Assembly (NCBI GenBank): GCA_030248295.1
Contig: JASANH010000781.1
Span: 62,001 to 126,000, forward strand
Length of the DNA stretch: 64,000 nt
Source of the DNA: Mesodorylaimus sp. YZB2_4
Lineage: Eukaryota > Nematoda > Enoplea > Dorylaimida > Dorylaimidae
Reading direction: 5' to 3'
Below the pieces are notes generated by a model. The model was not told the DNA's origin. It did not search any database and saw only the letters and a program-made list of their open reading frames with translations. The first letter of the stretch is position 1. The number at the start of each line of letters is the position of its first letter. Positions 45,598 through 56,582 of the stretch are shown here, piece after piece. Position numbers and translations under genes: made by a program.

Positions 45598-45720
45598 GTT
45601 TTCCTGTTAGCCGTGAAGTCTAAACGCACTTTCAGTTATCGATGGACAAGACTCGCAGAGACGCAGAGAGCTCGTAGCAAGCCATGTACTGTACGTTTTT
45701 AGACACGGCTAACAGAAACA
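45598..45720. mobile_element. TIR3 element, copy 2 (about 123 bp)
   Basis: The left end GTTTTCCTGTTAGCCGTG is identical to that of the 25731-26073 element. The right end CACGGCTAACAGAAAC is its complement with one base missing. The interior is unrelated in length and non-coding. Intergenic. Confidence 0.75.
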
Positions 45721-45840
45721 TTTTCTAGCTAAAAAAGTGTTTTATGGATTATTCGTCTGCCTTGAGCAGATCTCTTTTACTCACACTGTATTGGTGTGTT
45801 CCAGAAGCAACACAACCGAAAATACTTGAATCAGTCCAAA

Positions 45841-46167
45841 TCATCCCACATAGCAATCAGGCGCATCTATGCTTATATCCCTACCATCGAGTGTCTGACA
45901 CCCATAGATTCCTCCGCTACCCAATTTCACACATCGCCCAGGTTTTGCACACGTATATTCAAACCGGCACGTCTTCTCCTTCTTTGGTTGTGCTCGTTTG
46001 AAAAGCAGTGGTTTGTCAACAATGTCATTGACATGGGGTGCAACCCCTGCTCTTTGCTTATCCACGCTTCGTCGAATGAACATACTTTGACCACTTTCTC
46101 CGGAGACCATTGAACAGAAAAATACCACGAAAATTGATAGTGAAAATAAAAATAATATTTTCATCAT
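45841..46167 (-). CDS. Secreted propeptide with five-Cys C-terminus
   Basis: A single exon gives 108 residues from the start at 46167; an upstream in-frame ATG at 46197 would add ten residues before the signal peptide. The leader MMKILFLFSLSIFVVFFCSM is clearly hydrophobic. A pro-region with basic steps (FIRR, KR, PKKEK) precedes a compact Cys-rich end: CRFEYTCAKPGRC, then YGCQTLDGRD and a last Cys four residues before the stop. The layout suggests a processed secreted peptide, such as an antimicrobial or signalling peptide, but the family is not recognised. The odd Cys count leaves one free or paired between chains. A TATA box lies close upstream. Confidence 0.7.
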   Translation of the reverse strand: MMKILFLFSLSIFVVFFCSMVSGESGQSMFIRRSVDKQRAGVAPHVNDIVDKPLLFKRAQPKKEKTCRFEYTCAKPGRCVKLGSGGIYGCQTLDGRDISIDAPDCYVG

Positions 46168-46213
46168 TTTCAGATCGTTTGACAACAATTGGTGCAAATA
46201 AAATGGTTTCTCA

Positions 46214-46222
46214 GTTTATATA
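46214..46222 (-). promoter_or_regulatory. TATA box of the five-Cys peptide gene
   Basis: On the minus strand TATATAAAC lies about 50 bases upstream of the ATG at 46167. Confidence 0.5.
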
Positions 46223-47455
46223 GTGCAGAATATTGACGTCAATCTAACCTATAACTGAATACTTGACGAGGCGGGAATAACAAGTATAATTTACAAAACC
46301 TCGTAATTTACAATAAATATTCGTAGCACGATGAGAAATTACAACAGGATATTACGTACATATCATTCAACGTCTCAATCCGAGGGCATCAACCGTTGAG
46401 TACAACATCCTTTCAAGCTACTGCTGGCAACTAACATAGAATGGCCTGACCATTTATAATACGCCCTCCTATCAATCCACCTTTTCCATCAAGTCCAGAA
46501 AAAACACAAGCCCACGCCTAGGCCTGCATTTCCGCGGGGGTTAACATATACTCCGAGAGTATTTTTCAAAAACGCCTTTCTCTCTCGACGATTTTTTGAA
46601 AAAATCTCCCGAAGCCCAACCAGCTCAGTCTAGCTATTCGAGCTGCTTGACATACCAATCTTGATTACGTAATGGTCCTGTTATGACACACTGCATGAGT
46701 AACCATTCGGGGGGGATCGTGCTGATGCTTATGTCATCAGAAAAAGCTTGGCTCGGCTTGGACTATGCCCTTAGATTAAGGGCAATGCTGTTCGGTGCAT
46801 GCGGCTGCCATTAGAGGATTAGCTTTCAGCAATGTCAGATCAGACGTGCAGGAATTTAAAAACCTTCTCGTGCTAAATTATCCAAATCGCGTGTTAAACA
46901 GGATTATGTGATATCAATCAAAAATGGGTTTGAGAACATGCTGTGGGACAGGAAACGTGTTTGGATTTCTTGAGATCAATATCATACTAATGAAGCATCC
47001 AATTTGTGTTCGAGCATGAATTAGACCCACGTCAATGCTGACATTTCAAGTTTCCTTTTTTAGTTAACCACAGTCCACAAGGGCAAGTTTGTTGGGCAGA
47101 ATATTTCTATTCGCCTAATAGGCGTGGGCGTACCTTGGCTATTTTGGCCCTATTAGAGTTGAAGAGGGTTGACTGCGGGGAATATGAATTGAATGGAAAA
47201 GGGGGCAAAACCATGACTAAATAAGGCCCAACGTCAACGCCAAGTAGGAACTGAAATATCCTGTTCAGCGAATTTACCCTATGGACTTTTCTAGAATAAA
47301 AAAAGAAGCTTTAAATGCTCAAAAAAGAAGATAGTGGGGGCATTATAATTTTAGGATCCCGAAAGATCTAATTGATGCGAGCGGGGGGGGGGGGGGGGGG
47401 GGAAGGGGTGTTGAGTCCTTCGCACTCCCCATTTCCTGCTAAATCTTACTAACAA
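46223..47455. other. Intergenic, poly-G tract
   Basis: No gene is recognised. A run of 20 G residues occurs at 47383-47402, just left of a MITE-like element. Confidence 0.45.
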
Positions 47456-47903
47456 GGGAGCATCGCCAACCGTTAAGTCGAACTTTGTAAAACGAAAAAT
47501 TTATAACATGTTCCTGGGGGCAAAATAAAGCTTTGTGCAAAAATATTAAAGGCATCTGGCCAACTGGTCAGAAGTGGTCAGAGCGTAGAGTACAGTGAAA
47601 TTTTAAGTTCTCTAGGATTTTTCGGGTTTTTTCAGGAAAAAACCGCGAGCCAGAGTGTTGGAAGCTTAAACTCGAAACATACGAAACATACGAACCCAAA
47701 AACCGGGTTTGGAAAGAGCTCTGCATGTTTTATTCAACGCTCGGCTCCCTTATCACACAAAACTTCTGGACTTTAGACGCTGACCACTGCTGACCAGTTG
47801 GCCAGACGCCTCTAATATTTTGCACAGAGCTTTCTTTTACACCCAGGAATATATTACAATTTTTGATTTTCCAAAGTTCGACTTAACGGTTGGCGATGTC
47901 CCC
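47456..47903. mobile_element. MITE-like inverted-repeat element IR4 (about 448 bp)
   Basis: The ends are GGGAGCATCGCCAACCGTTA and, reversed, TAACGGTTGGCGATGTCCCC. Further in, mirrored landmarks continue for about 125 bases (CTGGCCAACTGGTCAG with CTGACCAGTTGGCCAG; TTGTGCAAAAATATTA with TAATATTTTGCACAGAG). The centre is non-coding. A degenerate half-copy lies at 53270-53416. Confidence 0.85.
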
Positions 47904-50183
47904 GTATAAGATCAATGTAAGATGTCTTACAAAGTTAAGAAAATAATCCTGCTAAGAATAGTAAGGCTCTGATCAATACAGTTTCTTAGCAAAGGTTTAA
48001 GACTACTTTTTAAATTATAAAATTGGCATGAAGACTTGTTTCTCCTATTCTCAGTGAAATCGTGAAGATAGACACGGAAATTAGCAAACGTACAGCGTTC
48101 TTACCAGACGAGAAAAATAAATCTAAGAGAGCCGCCTCGCAATCAATTTTCAAACTGTGTAGCGTGAAAAAAAAGAGTAACAATAAAAGACAAAAAGGCT
48201 AATTCACAGTTTTGCTTCTAAACTTGTCCAACTGCTTGACTTGTAACTTGGTAAACTTGGTGAACATCAGTGTCGAAGGCATCACTATGTTCAGCTGATG
48301 CGACTGTGGTACCTATGGATGGAAGCAAGAGGCATTGGTCGAACAAAGCGTGCACGTTTCGGTTCATAATGGATTCCTCGTGGGAGCTAGTGTGGATCAG
48401 CGCGGGCCTATACGGTTTAGACACAGAAACTGATTGGGATCAACAATGGAAATGCACTTTTTTGGAGTCTGGGGTCGGATGAAAGCGCGCACAATACATA
48501 GCTATGATCTACTTTCTACAGTATATGCATGGGGTGAGTGCATGGCAAAGTCAAAATTATATATGTTCGTGGCAAGTGTTAAGCAGTACGACGGTATATG
48601 CCCTTCAAGACTACAATCTAACTATGACCTTTGTAAACTAAGTAAAAAGTTGATTGGTTACAAAGCATTTAGAATTCCTACTAGCCATTGTGTGACTCTA
48701 GCCTGGCGCAACATGGAGTGGGAGGCCTGCCAGGCTTGGATGCTTACAATAGCAAACTAAAAAATCTTAAATTCTTAGAGAGACATCAGACTGCAGCAAG
48801 ACATAAAATTGTCTTTTTAAGATGGTAATGTATATGCAGACTGCTGCACACATAGCGTGTGTTGGGCGTGGATTCAATAATCTTGAAATCAACAGTAAAG
48901 TATACTGTACCCCCACTGCACACCTGGAACTTTTGGCTATTGCCGCCAAGAAGAAAGACATCTTATTATTGGGTAGGATAAGCAGTTCTGAGGTTGTATC
49001 ACTGCCTCAACGGAAAGCGGGTGAAGGAGACAGACCCACCAGAAGATACCAGAGCAAAGGTCCTATCGTCTGACGATGAGAGGCCTATTCAAACCATTTG
49101 GAGTGCGCATCCCGCGCAAAAGTAGATACCGATACCAACTCTGCTCATCGTGTATCAACTCAACGCCAATTTTGATGGCTAGTGATAAACATGATGCTGA
49201 CTGAACCTGTAATAGCTGGTGGAATGCAGCGAGAACTTCATTGGCTAGGTGGAAGCGCTGTTTCTGACGTCCCTCTTCGAACTTTTCCCAAGACCATATG
49301 AATAAGACTCGTTTTGGATTGAAAATGCAAACTGCTAACATCAAAATATTAGATTTCAGGGATTTTAAGAATGAAGTTCCAATTTCAGGAGCTTCCGAGG
49401 ATCTTAAGGATTTAAAGGGCGGTGGGAATCCTGACTAGGCGGTCCATTAACTCGTCATAGTTCCACAAAGCCAAGGCCAAGGATTTGATGTGGCCGAATT
49501 TCTTATGTGTGCAGTCTAACAGCACAATTAATAACTTCTGACATGTTCCTTCCTTCATTGGTTGAATCTTGTGTGTGTCCACTCAAAGAAGTCAAGATTT
49601 TGCCCTATTTTCTGTTCAATCCATATTTCCTCCAACAGACGGTCCCCTTCGCCCTATTTTCTTAAAGGACGTAGACACCAAGAACAGTATGTACAGCGAT
49701 TTGATTGTAACACTCGCCAGCACCCGCACAAAAATTTGGTCACACTACTACTCCCTAGTTTTTATTATGGACCTATGGGGAGATATAGGGATCCTAGAAG
49801 ACAATGACAAAAAAGTAGACCCTGACTGGAATGACTGAAAATAAGGCATTTTATTCATGTCGCATGTCCTTGGTCCAAAACCATCCGACGGCTCTATGGC
49901 TCAGTTTTCCAGATTTCGGTGATTGATACCACGATTGTGCACTTTTTTGGCTCATTTGCGCCAGAAAATTGCCCTGTTTTGTCTTTCCTGCCTGATGTTC
50001 TTATTCTGTGTACGCTGTTCTATTTACTCGTTCACACTGCAAGTGGACGTAAAAGGTCGTCCAGACACACAGTCCTTCCATTCAGATCAGAAGGTCATCG
50101 TCCTTCTGGGCTCTCTCCCCAAACCCCTTATTATTCGTATTCCACACATTCTCTTCGACAACTCTGCATCTTTGATCAGTAAA
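47904..50183. other. Intergenic, unassigned short frames
   Basis: No exon could be tied to a gene. Frames at 48434-48760 and 49569-49838 are open but show no domain or signal peptide. The plus-strand frame that enters the 50184 gene is open back to about 49923, but its upstream part does not look like a leader, so the signal-peptide ATG at 50184 is preferred. Confidence 0.35.
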
Positions 50184-51250
50184 ATGGCTTATATTGCAGT
50201 GATTCTGGGTCTGGTTTTGCTCTCAAGCTTGTCTTATGGCGGTGAGTTACAAGAATGGTTTTGTGAAAATTGTGGCATAAAAATACTTTAGAGGACAGAT
50301 TAGACTTTTTAATTAGACCAGGGCCTTTAGCACTATTGGCCTCTACTGTAGGTCTGAACTGGCACAGAAGCACGATGCATTGACACAAGGAATCATCTTA
50401 TTTTTTTAGCTGACGAATGCGGCGGAAAGTTGGTCGGAAAATTAAAAAATCAAAAACCACCAATACTGATTGAGGGCAAAATTTTTGCTAATAAAGATAG
50501 CACTTGCTTCGAGCTGTGCGATTTCACATATGACTATGAAGCACCAGGTAAGCATCTGGTTTTCTCTAAACTTTATGTACCGCTCGTGCCATAATACCGC
50601 TGTTATCGAGTGATGAAATGAGAGGGCCTTCAGCAAATATGTACAGCCCCAGTATGTATGTATGTATACTGCCCTGTAGATCTGGCGGAACTCAGATGTT
50701 TTTTGTTAGCCGTGCATTTCGCATTGGTCCCGCTTACACTGATAACATGATAATGCTGTCATAATTTTAAAATCGAAACTTGGAAGACCTGTTCAAAGTG
50801 GGGTAAGGCACGGCTTTTAGAAAAAACACGTGTCCACACGCAAACGCGCACACTCAATCGAAGCTATGCGGCTACAAAAAATGCCCTCCGCCATGCACAG
50901 CAATAAGCAGGCAACATGCATTTTTCAGATATGTACTTCTGGTGCGACAAATCGGAAACATTTAGCAAAGAGAGCGGTTTTAAACTAGAATCAGATGAAT
51001 ACAAGTAAGCTCATTTTTTCCATGAAAATTTTTGTTTCGAAAAGTTACTATTGCAGATCCGAAAATCTTGGAAAATACGTCAATAAGAAAACCAAGGCTT
51101 GTTTGCCAAAAGATAAGAAAATCGAAGATTGCAAAGTCTTCGGCTTATATTGCTATCAATATTCTGTAAGCCATATTATCTTATTTCGGAAAACTTCTTT
51201 CAAAATTTTTTTTCTAGCAAATTTTTGCAACGGCAATCCTCGACTTGTGA
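50184..51250 (+). CDS. Small secreted Cys-containing protein, unknown family
   Basis: Five exons (50184-50241, 50410-50547, 50929-51004, 51057-51165, 51218-51250) encode 137 residues, all phases matching. A signal peptide (MAYIAVILGLVLLSSLSYG) precedes DECGGKLVGKL, then CFELCDFTY, FWCDKSE, KACLPKDKK and DCKVFGLYCYQYS; the last exon adds eleven codons including the stop. Eight cysteines in the mature chain suggest four disulfides. No known domain is recognised. Intron 2 contains a TIR3 element. The tiny last exon is the least certain part: read-through of intron 4 would give a different tail. Confidence 0.65.
50698..50827. mobile_element. TIR3 element, copy 3 (about 130 bp)
   Basis: The left end GTTTTTTGTTAGCCGTG and right end CACGGCTTTTAGAAAAAAC are diverged complements of the ends of the 25731-26073 element. 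It lies in intron 2 of the 50184-51250 gene. Confidence 0.6.
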
Positions 51251-51562
51251 GAGGAAACGTTTTTGACGGCGGTTGGAATGAATGATTTTTTACTTTTTTT
51301 TATTTGCACACTTTTATGCACCGGCAGCACAAAATGCACTATTCCGTGGGCTGCATGTTGTCGTGTGGTCACATAAAGGATCGAAACGAGTCCTTTCGAC
51401 ACTGATATACACTGATTCATGACATCGCAAAATGAAAACAGAGAACTATTTCACAAATTCATTTTGTAGGAACTCACAAACACTGTCAATGCGTTCGAGC
51501 ATGGAAAATACTTTTTCAAGGCTACTTTTACGCGCCCTTTGTTGAGCCAAACGCCTTATTCA

Positions 51563-51720
51563 CCGTCCTCGTGGCCTAATGGGTTAGGCGTGTGCCTCTA
51601 ACGCCAGGTGCGCGGTACGGCGAGTGTTCGACTCGCGGGCCGGTAAATCATTTCTTGTAAAATGTGTCCCTTCACCCTCGAGTGCGCATAAGCGTTTGGT
51701 GATGTGGTAAAACATGAGCA
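51563..51720 (+). repeat. tRNA-derived SINE, copy C
   Basis: The head GTCCTCGTGGCCTAATGGGTTAGGCG has a good A-box and D-arm. GCGAGTGTTCGACTCGC forms a perfect T-arm with a B box. The anticodon arm closes only with an oversized loop and the acceptor ends do not pair well, so a working tRNA is unlikely. The tail CCCTCGAGTGCGC and GTTTGGTGATGTGGTAA matches the body of the other SINE copies. It ends about 180 bases upstream of the IFT74 start. Confidence 0.6.
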
Positions 51721-51901
51721 TGAGCCAAATCCGCTTCTAAGCAGCTCAAGTCTATTGCATACAAAATTTGAATTTCCCGCCACTCAGTTTTCACTCGCGA
51801 AGGCGTTGCCATGGTGTCAAGATAAACAATAGTTCTTGTTTCTAATTTTTCGCTCCGTAGCTGCTTCATCTTGTGATTTCTGTAGCATAGTCAAAAATAG
51901 A

Positions 51902-54900
51902 ATGGAACAAAGACCACCTTCGGCCCGTCCACAGGCGCGTCCTTCCACATCCCGTGGTCCGCAAGGAGGCAGACCACCTTCGGCTGCGGGCGGACGTACG
52001 GGAGGTATGGCGAGACCTGGTTCGTCCATGGGCGGGGGAGCAGTCACCGGAAGACCGCCATCGGCCATGGGTGGCAGTGCAGGTACGCAAATTTAGTAAT
52101 GTTCGTTTAAATAGTCACCAACAATCATTTCTAGCAGTCACTGGCAGACCATCAACGGGCGCCCTTCGAGGAAGGCAAACGGCTGCAGCACCAAGGACTG
52201 CAGCGAGACCCGGGTCACGAATGGGCACGGCACTGGGAGGTCAGCAGGTTCTGCATGTACTCATACTTTTCCTATACCCAATGTCCTTGTAGGAGTGCCC
52301 AATGTGACTCATCGTCCCGTCACGCAGCAAGGACTGGCTGGCGTCCGACCAATGAGTAGTCGCGGTAAATATTTATCAGCGTGGCTCATAAGGAAAAAAA
52401 CCCGGCAATTTTTAGGTTTGGCTAGTCGGCAAGTACAGGATAAGTCGTACTACATGGGGCTAATAAGGTATATATATCATTCATCCTTGTGATATGCATA
52501 TACTGGGTCGATATCAGTTTCAGTCCCTCAGCCCTTATCACTCCTGCACGATGTACTCCTACAAGCGCAGTAGCTCACAATCTCTCCCATCGTCTTATCA
52601 CTTATCACAAACTCTGTTTCAGAGCCAAAATCACTGAGCTGAACGCTGAAATAGGACGATTACAAAGAGAGACTGAGCATTATGACAAGGAGAGGCAAAA
52701 TTTTATGATCTACGAGAAACAGTAAGTGAAGCTGGACGTTCGCTGATGCTGATAAGTGGGATAATATATTTATCAGGGCTGAAGACCTCGCTCGAGATAT
52801 TAAAGAACTGCAAGGACAGCTGGCAGATTACAACACGGTATGTGCTTATCATAAGTAACTGTGACTTCTGGTAGATATGCTGTCTGATAAAACAGAAACA
52901 GCGTTAATACAGGTTTGGGAAAAAAAGATTCAGGTTCAGTCAAATTGAATCCTCGAAAAGGTTTGGTTTCAGTTACTGGTTTGTTTCAGTTTGATTCAGT
53001 CAAATTCAGTTAACTGCTAGTTGTGTCTTTATCGACAATTAACTTTATTCGCGACCGCAACGAAAGCAGTCATGTTCTGATTTTACATCTTAGATTCAGT
53101 CGAGTGAATTCAACTAAATTCTATAGCTTGCCCTTCAAAAACGCTTGGACACATCCCCACTTTCATTTATTCAGATATCAAACTTTTGCATGCAAAACTT
53201 CAACAATTCACAGGGGACCCTTGTCAGCCGAGCTCGAACTTGATATTGCCAAAGTGATTGTGAATTTTCTGCTAGGCGCAAAAAGTCGGCGTTGGACCTT
53301 AGGCGCTGACCATGGCAGACGGGTCTTAAATTTTGCACAGAGCATTTTACGCACCTAGGAACAAATTACAGCCATCGATTAGGTCAAGCTCAACTGAGCG
53401 GTTGGCAAGGCTCCCTCAGATGAAGGAGACGAAACCTCTTTCGCTCACGTAGCAGAAGCTGATAAACCACTGCAACGTTGTGAAGATGTGGCTATTGCTC
53501 CCCCTGTTTGGACCAAAATTCAAACGAATTCATTTCACTTACAGCCGCTTAGGTCTTTTTAAGGATGACAAAATCTGGCTCCAACTCGCGATCAACAGGA
53601 TTCGAACCAGCAGCCTTGCGTCTCGTTTTTCTTTGAGCTTTGCACGAACAGCTGGCAGGACCACTAACATGAGAAAACGCAGTTATTTAAACACTGACTC
53701 ACTGATTCTCAAAAAACTCAGTTACAGTTGAACTCAGTTTCGACAGAGATTCAGATTCAATTTTAGTTAGCTGTATCAACGCTAAGTCGGAAGAAAAGTT
53801 TTCCTTACTAGTAGTACTGGATGCTGACACCTGCTGTTTCTTCAATGATTAGATGAACTCTGCAAGTTACAAAGACTGTTTTGAGATGCAGGCACGATAT
53901 TGAAGGATTTCAAGCAAGTTTTCGAATTCTGATTAGCTCAACAAGTCACAAGTAACAAGTGTTCCGCTTTGACTATATGCAGTGTTCTTCTAAGCTGACT
54001 ATCTGATAAGACTTACAATCAGTTATGGCAAGTGCTATACATAGCCCTGTGAAATCTTATCAGGTCTCATGTGCCCTGCAGTCTGATAAGATCTGTGGAA
54101 AACACATAAGCTATCATTCATTGGAAACATTGCAGTCATTTCTTTCGCGCCGTTTCGAAATCACCTATTTTACAGCTGGTTGATAAACTGAATACAAACG
54201 CGGATATTCAGGAAATGCAAGACGATGTGGCTCATGTAAGTTGATCATGCCATCAAGTCGAATCACGCGTGTGTGTATGACTCTGCTTTAGCTGAAAGCT
54301 CAAAATGACGTGGATATGAACAGCATCGATCAATTATTTGCTGATCGTAGAAAGTAAAAATAAATTTTTTGCAATGACATTCTCTGCAACAACCACGTTC
54401 CAGGAAAGAAGAAGAAGTGAAACAGATCGAAGTTGAACTGGAACGAGAAAAGGCGGAAGCTGCCAGTGTCATGTCAGATATGGTAATTATTGTGTTGATT
54501 ATTGAATCTTTCTGCCATGCTTGATAATAAATGCCTTAGGATGGTGGCCTCAGAGCCAAATACGAGCAATTGAAAGAAGAAAATGAACAATTATTAGAAG
54601 ATTTGCGTATGAAACAAGAAGAATTACAAGAATTGACAAAAAAGAGGGATGATCTAGAGGATGTAAGGATGAGTATGGCTTGATATGCCAGATGATTACC
54701 TACTTTTTTGTAGGAACTGGCTGTCAATCCATTGAAAAGAGAAGCGAGTAAGAACAAGACTGCTTTCGTTGCACTCACAAATAGGTTACTTGTCCAAAAA
54801 GCCAGATCTAGCAGATTTTTTCTTGCAGTGACCATGTATCAACGATTGGCGGAAGCTGAAACAAAAAGAGACGCTATTTTGGCAGAGCTAAATGCAGAGG

Positions 54901-56582
54901 GGACGCCAGAAGAACAACGAGCTCGATTATTAGAGAAAGTCAAGAAAGACAACGAAGAAATAATCAGCATGGAAAGACAGTGAATCAGTTTTGGTAACTA
55001 AGATTTTAAGAAAAACAGCCCAACTTTTTTAGAGCGGGTGAAGTTCGTGAACGCATTGAACAGATTCATGACGAAATGAGAGAATTGGATGATGAGATGG
55101 AAAATGAGCAAAGTGAAAAAAATCAAAAATATAGAGAACTGAGGCAAAAGGAACAACAAATGGACGGTAAGTAGTTTGAGTTCTGATTATGTTCAAAGCC
55201 TTAATTATTGTTCATTGATAAGCTAACAATTTGTTTATTAATAAGTTAATTATTAATTCCTAATCAATTAGCTTAATCAACGAGTTATTATTTATTTGTA
55301 TATTAGTGAGATTTTTAATGCTCAGTAATAAACAAATAATAAATTGTTCAATTATAAGCAAGTAATTAATTGCTAATTAATGAGTCAGTTTCTAATGAGC
55401 TGATAATTAATTTTTCATTAATGAGGACACAATTAATTGCGTAATAGTGAGCTAATAATTAATTATAAGCAAAATAAAAGCGTGATAAGTTTTTTAAATG
55501 AAATCAAACTGGTGAATTCAATTAATTATTTTCACAAACGTGAGAATTTTCAGAATTCTTGGCTACTTACGCACAAACCAGCGCCCAAGACATCGCCCGA
55601 ATCGAAGGTTATCAGAAGACCATTGGAAGCTTACTACAAAATATTAGCAAGGTTGCCATTGCGTATTGCCATCAGCTCTCATTTTTGCTGTTCTCCATTT
55701 AGAACCCGTTTCAGGTGATTGTTCAGCAGCAAACCACCGCTGATCTGGAACCACATGCTGGCGACGGCGGCAATAATCCGCAAGAAGACCCAAATTTAGG
55801 TTCGCGAAAGTTGCTCCAATTTTCCTCTGAGCTAAACCTACCTAAAAGCTGAAACCATATTCCACTTATCACGGGGGGGGGGGGGGCATAACCCAGAATG
55901 TTACAGCTGACCGCTTAAGAGAGGGGCTCGATCCTCTCCATCGACAGTTCTATTACATTTGTTACGTGGCCCCCACGCGCAGAGGACAGGACAGAAATTT
56001 TGTCGCCACAATCAGCCATCAAAGACAAAATCAATAATCTGCAGTTTTTTCTAGAATATCAACGACTGCAAGCTGAACTAAATCGTTTGGACGAGCTCGA
56101 GCACAAAGCGGCCGAAGAATTGGTCACTTTGAAAGAAAAACTGGACAAAATGCAAAACGAATTAGAAACGTACAGTAATTTGGATGATTTGAAACGACAA
56201 GCCGACGAAAAGAAAGCAGTGTATAGCAATGAGAAAAACATCCTTGCGGAAAAAGTGGGAGAAAGCAAAGAAAAAGCTAATAAACTACAAAATGAGTTGG
56301 AAAATATTAAAGCTGAATTAAGCGATAATGAATTTTATGCTCAGGTATTGACTTTTTTCAGTTCGCAACAGTATACTTTCTATTCGTAAATTGTAGATTC
56401 GCAATTTGGAACAACGACTGCAGCATATTGAGCAAAACAATTTCATCCTACGTGAAGCTGTCGATGCGCGTCAGGCAGAGACGAATATCCAACCAGTGGC
56501 GGAGGCCGTATACGCATTGATAGCAGAGTATAATCAGCTGCTTATTCAAGCTACGGCAAGAGGAGGGGCACCGAAAATCTGA
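51902..56582 (+). CDS. ift74: Intraflagellar transport protein 74 (IFT74)
   Basis: IFT74 pairs with IFT81 in the IFT-B complex; the two bind and carry tubulin along cilia. Seventeen exons encode 623 residues: 51902-52082, 52135-52239, 52293-52364, 52416-52467, 52623-52721, 52777-52837, 54176-54235, 54292-54353, 54404-54482, 54540-54662, 54714-54747, 54829-54979, 55033-55166, 55554-55651, 55715-55799, 56055-56344, 56397-56582. The first 120 or so residues are Pro/Arg/Gly-rich and basic, as expected for the tubulin-binding tail. Family landmarks follow: NVTHRPVTQQGLAGVRP, QDKSYYMGLIR, KELQGQLADYN, LVDKLNTN, then coiled coil including DNEEIISMERQ, and LEQRLQHIEQNNF near the end. Length agrees with animal IFT74. 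In nematodes the gene serves sensory cilia. Intron 6 (1338 nt) contains a decayed MITE. Confidence 0.95.
53270..53416. mobile_element. Degenerate half-copy of IR4
   Basis: GGCGCTGACCATGGCAGACG, AATTTTGCACAGAGCATTTTAC and GAGCGGTTGGCAAGGCTCCCTC parallel the right arm of the 47456-47903 element (ACGCTGACCACTGC, AATATTTTGCACAGAGC, ACGGTTGGCGATGTCCCC). The left arm is not evident. It lies in IFT74 intron 6. Confidence 0.6.

Noticed and set aside
49569..49838. Plus-strand 89-residue frame resembling an exon
   Set aside because: An acceptor-like CAG precedes part of it, but no partner exon, domain or signal peptide could be found.
51563..51645. Functional tRNA gene
   Set aside because: The D-arm and T-arm are good, but the anticodon arm needs an eight-base loop and the acceptor stem does not pair; the downstream body recurs in SINE copies.
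53600..53650. tRNA-like TTCGAACC in the IFT74 intron
   Set aside because: Only a B-box-like word is present on the minus strand; no A box or cloverleaf can be formed.
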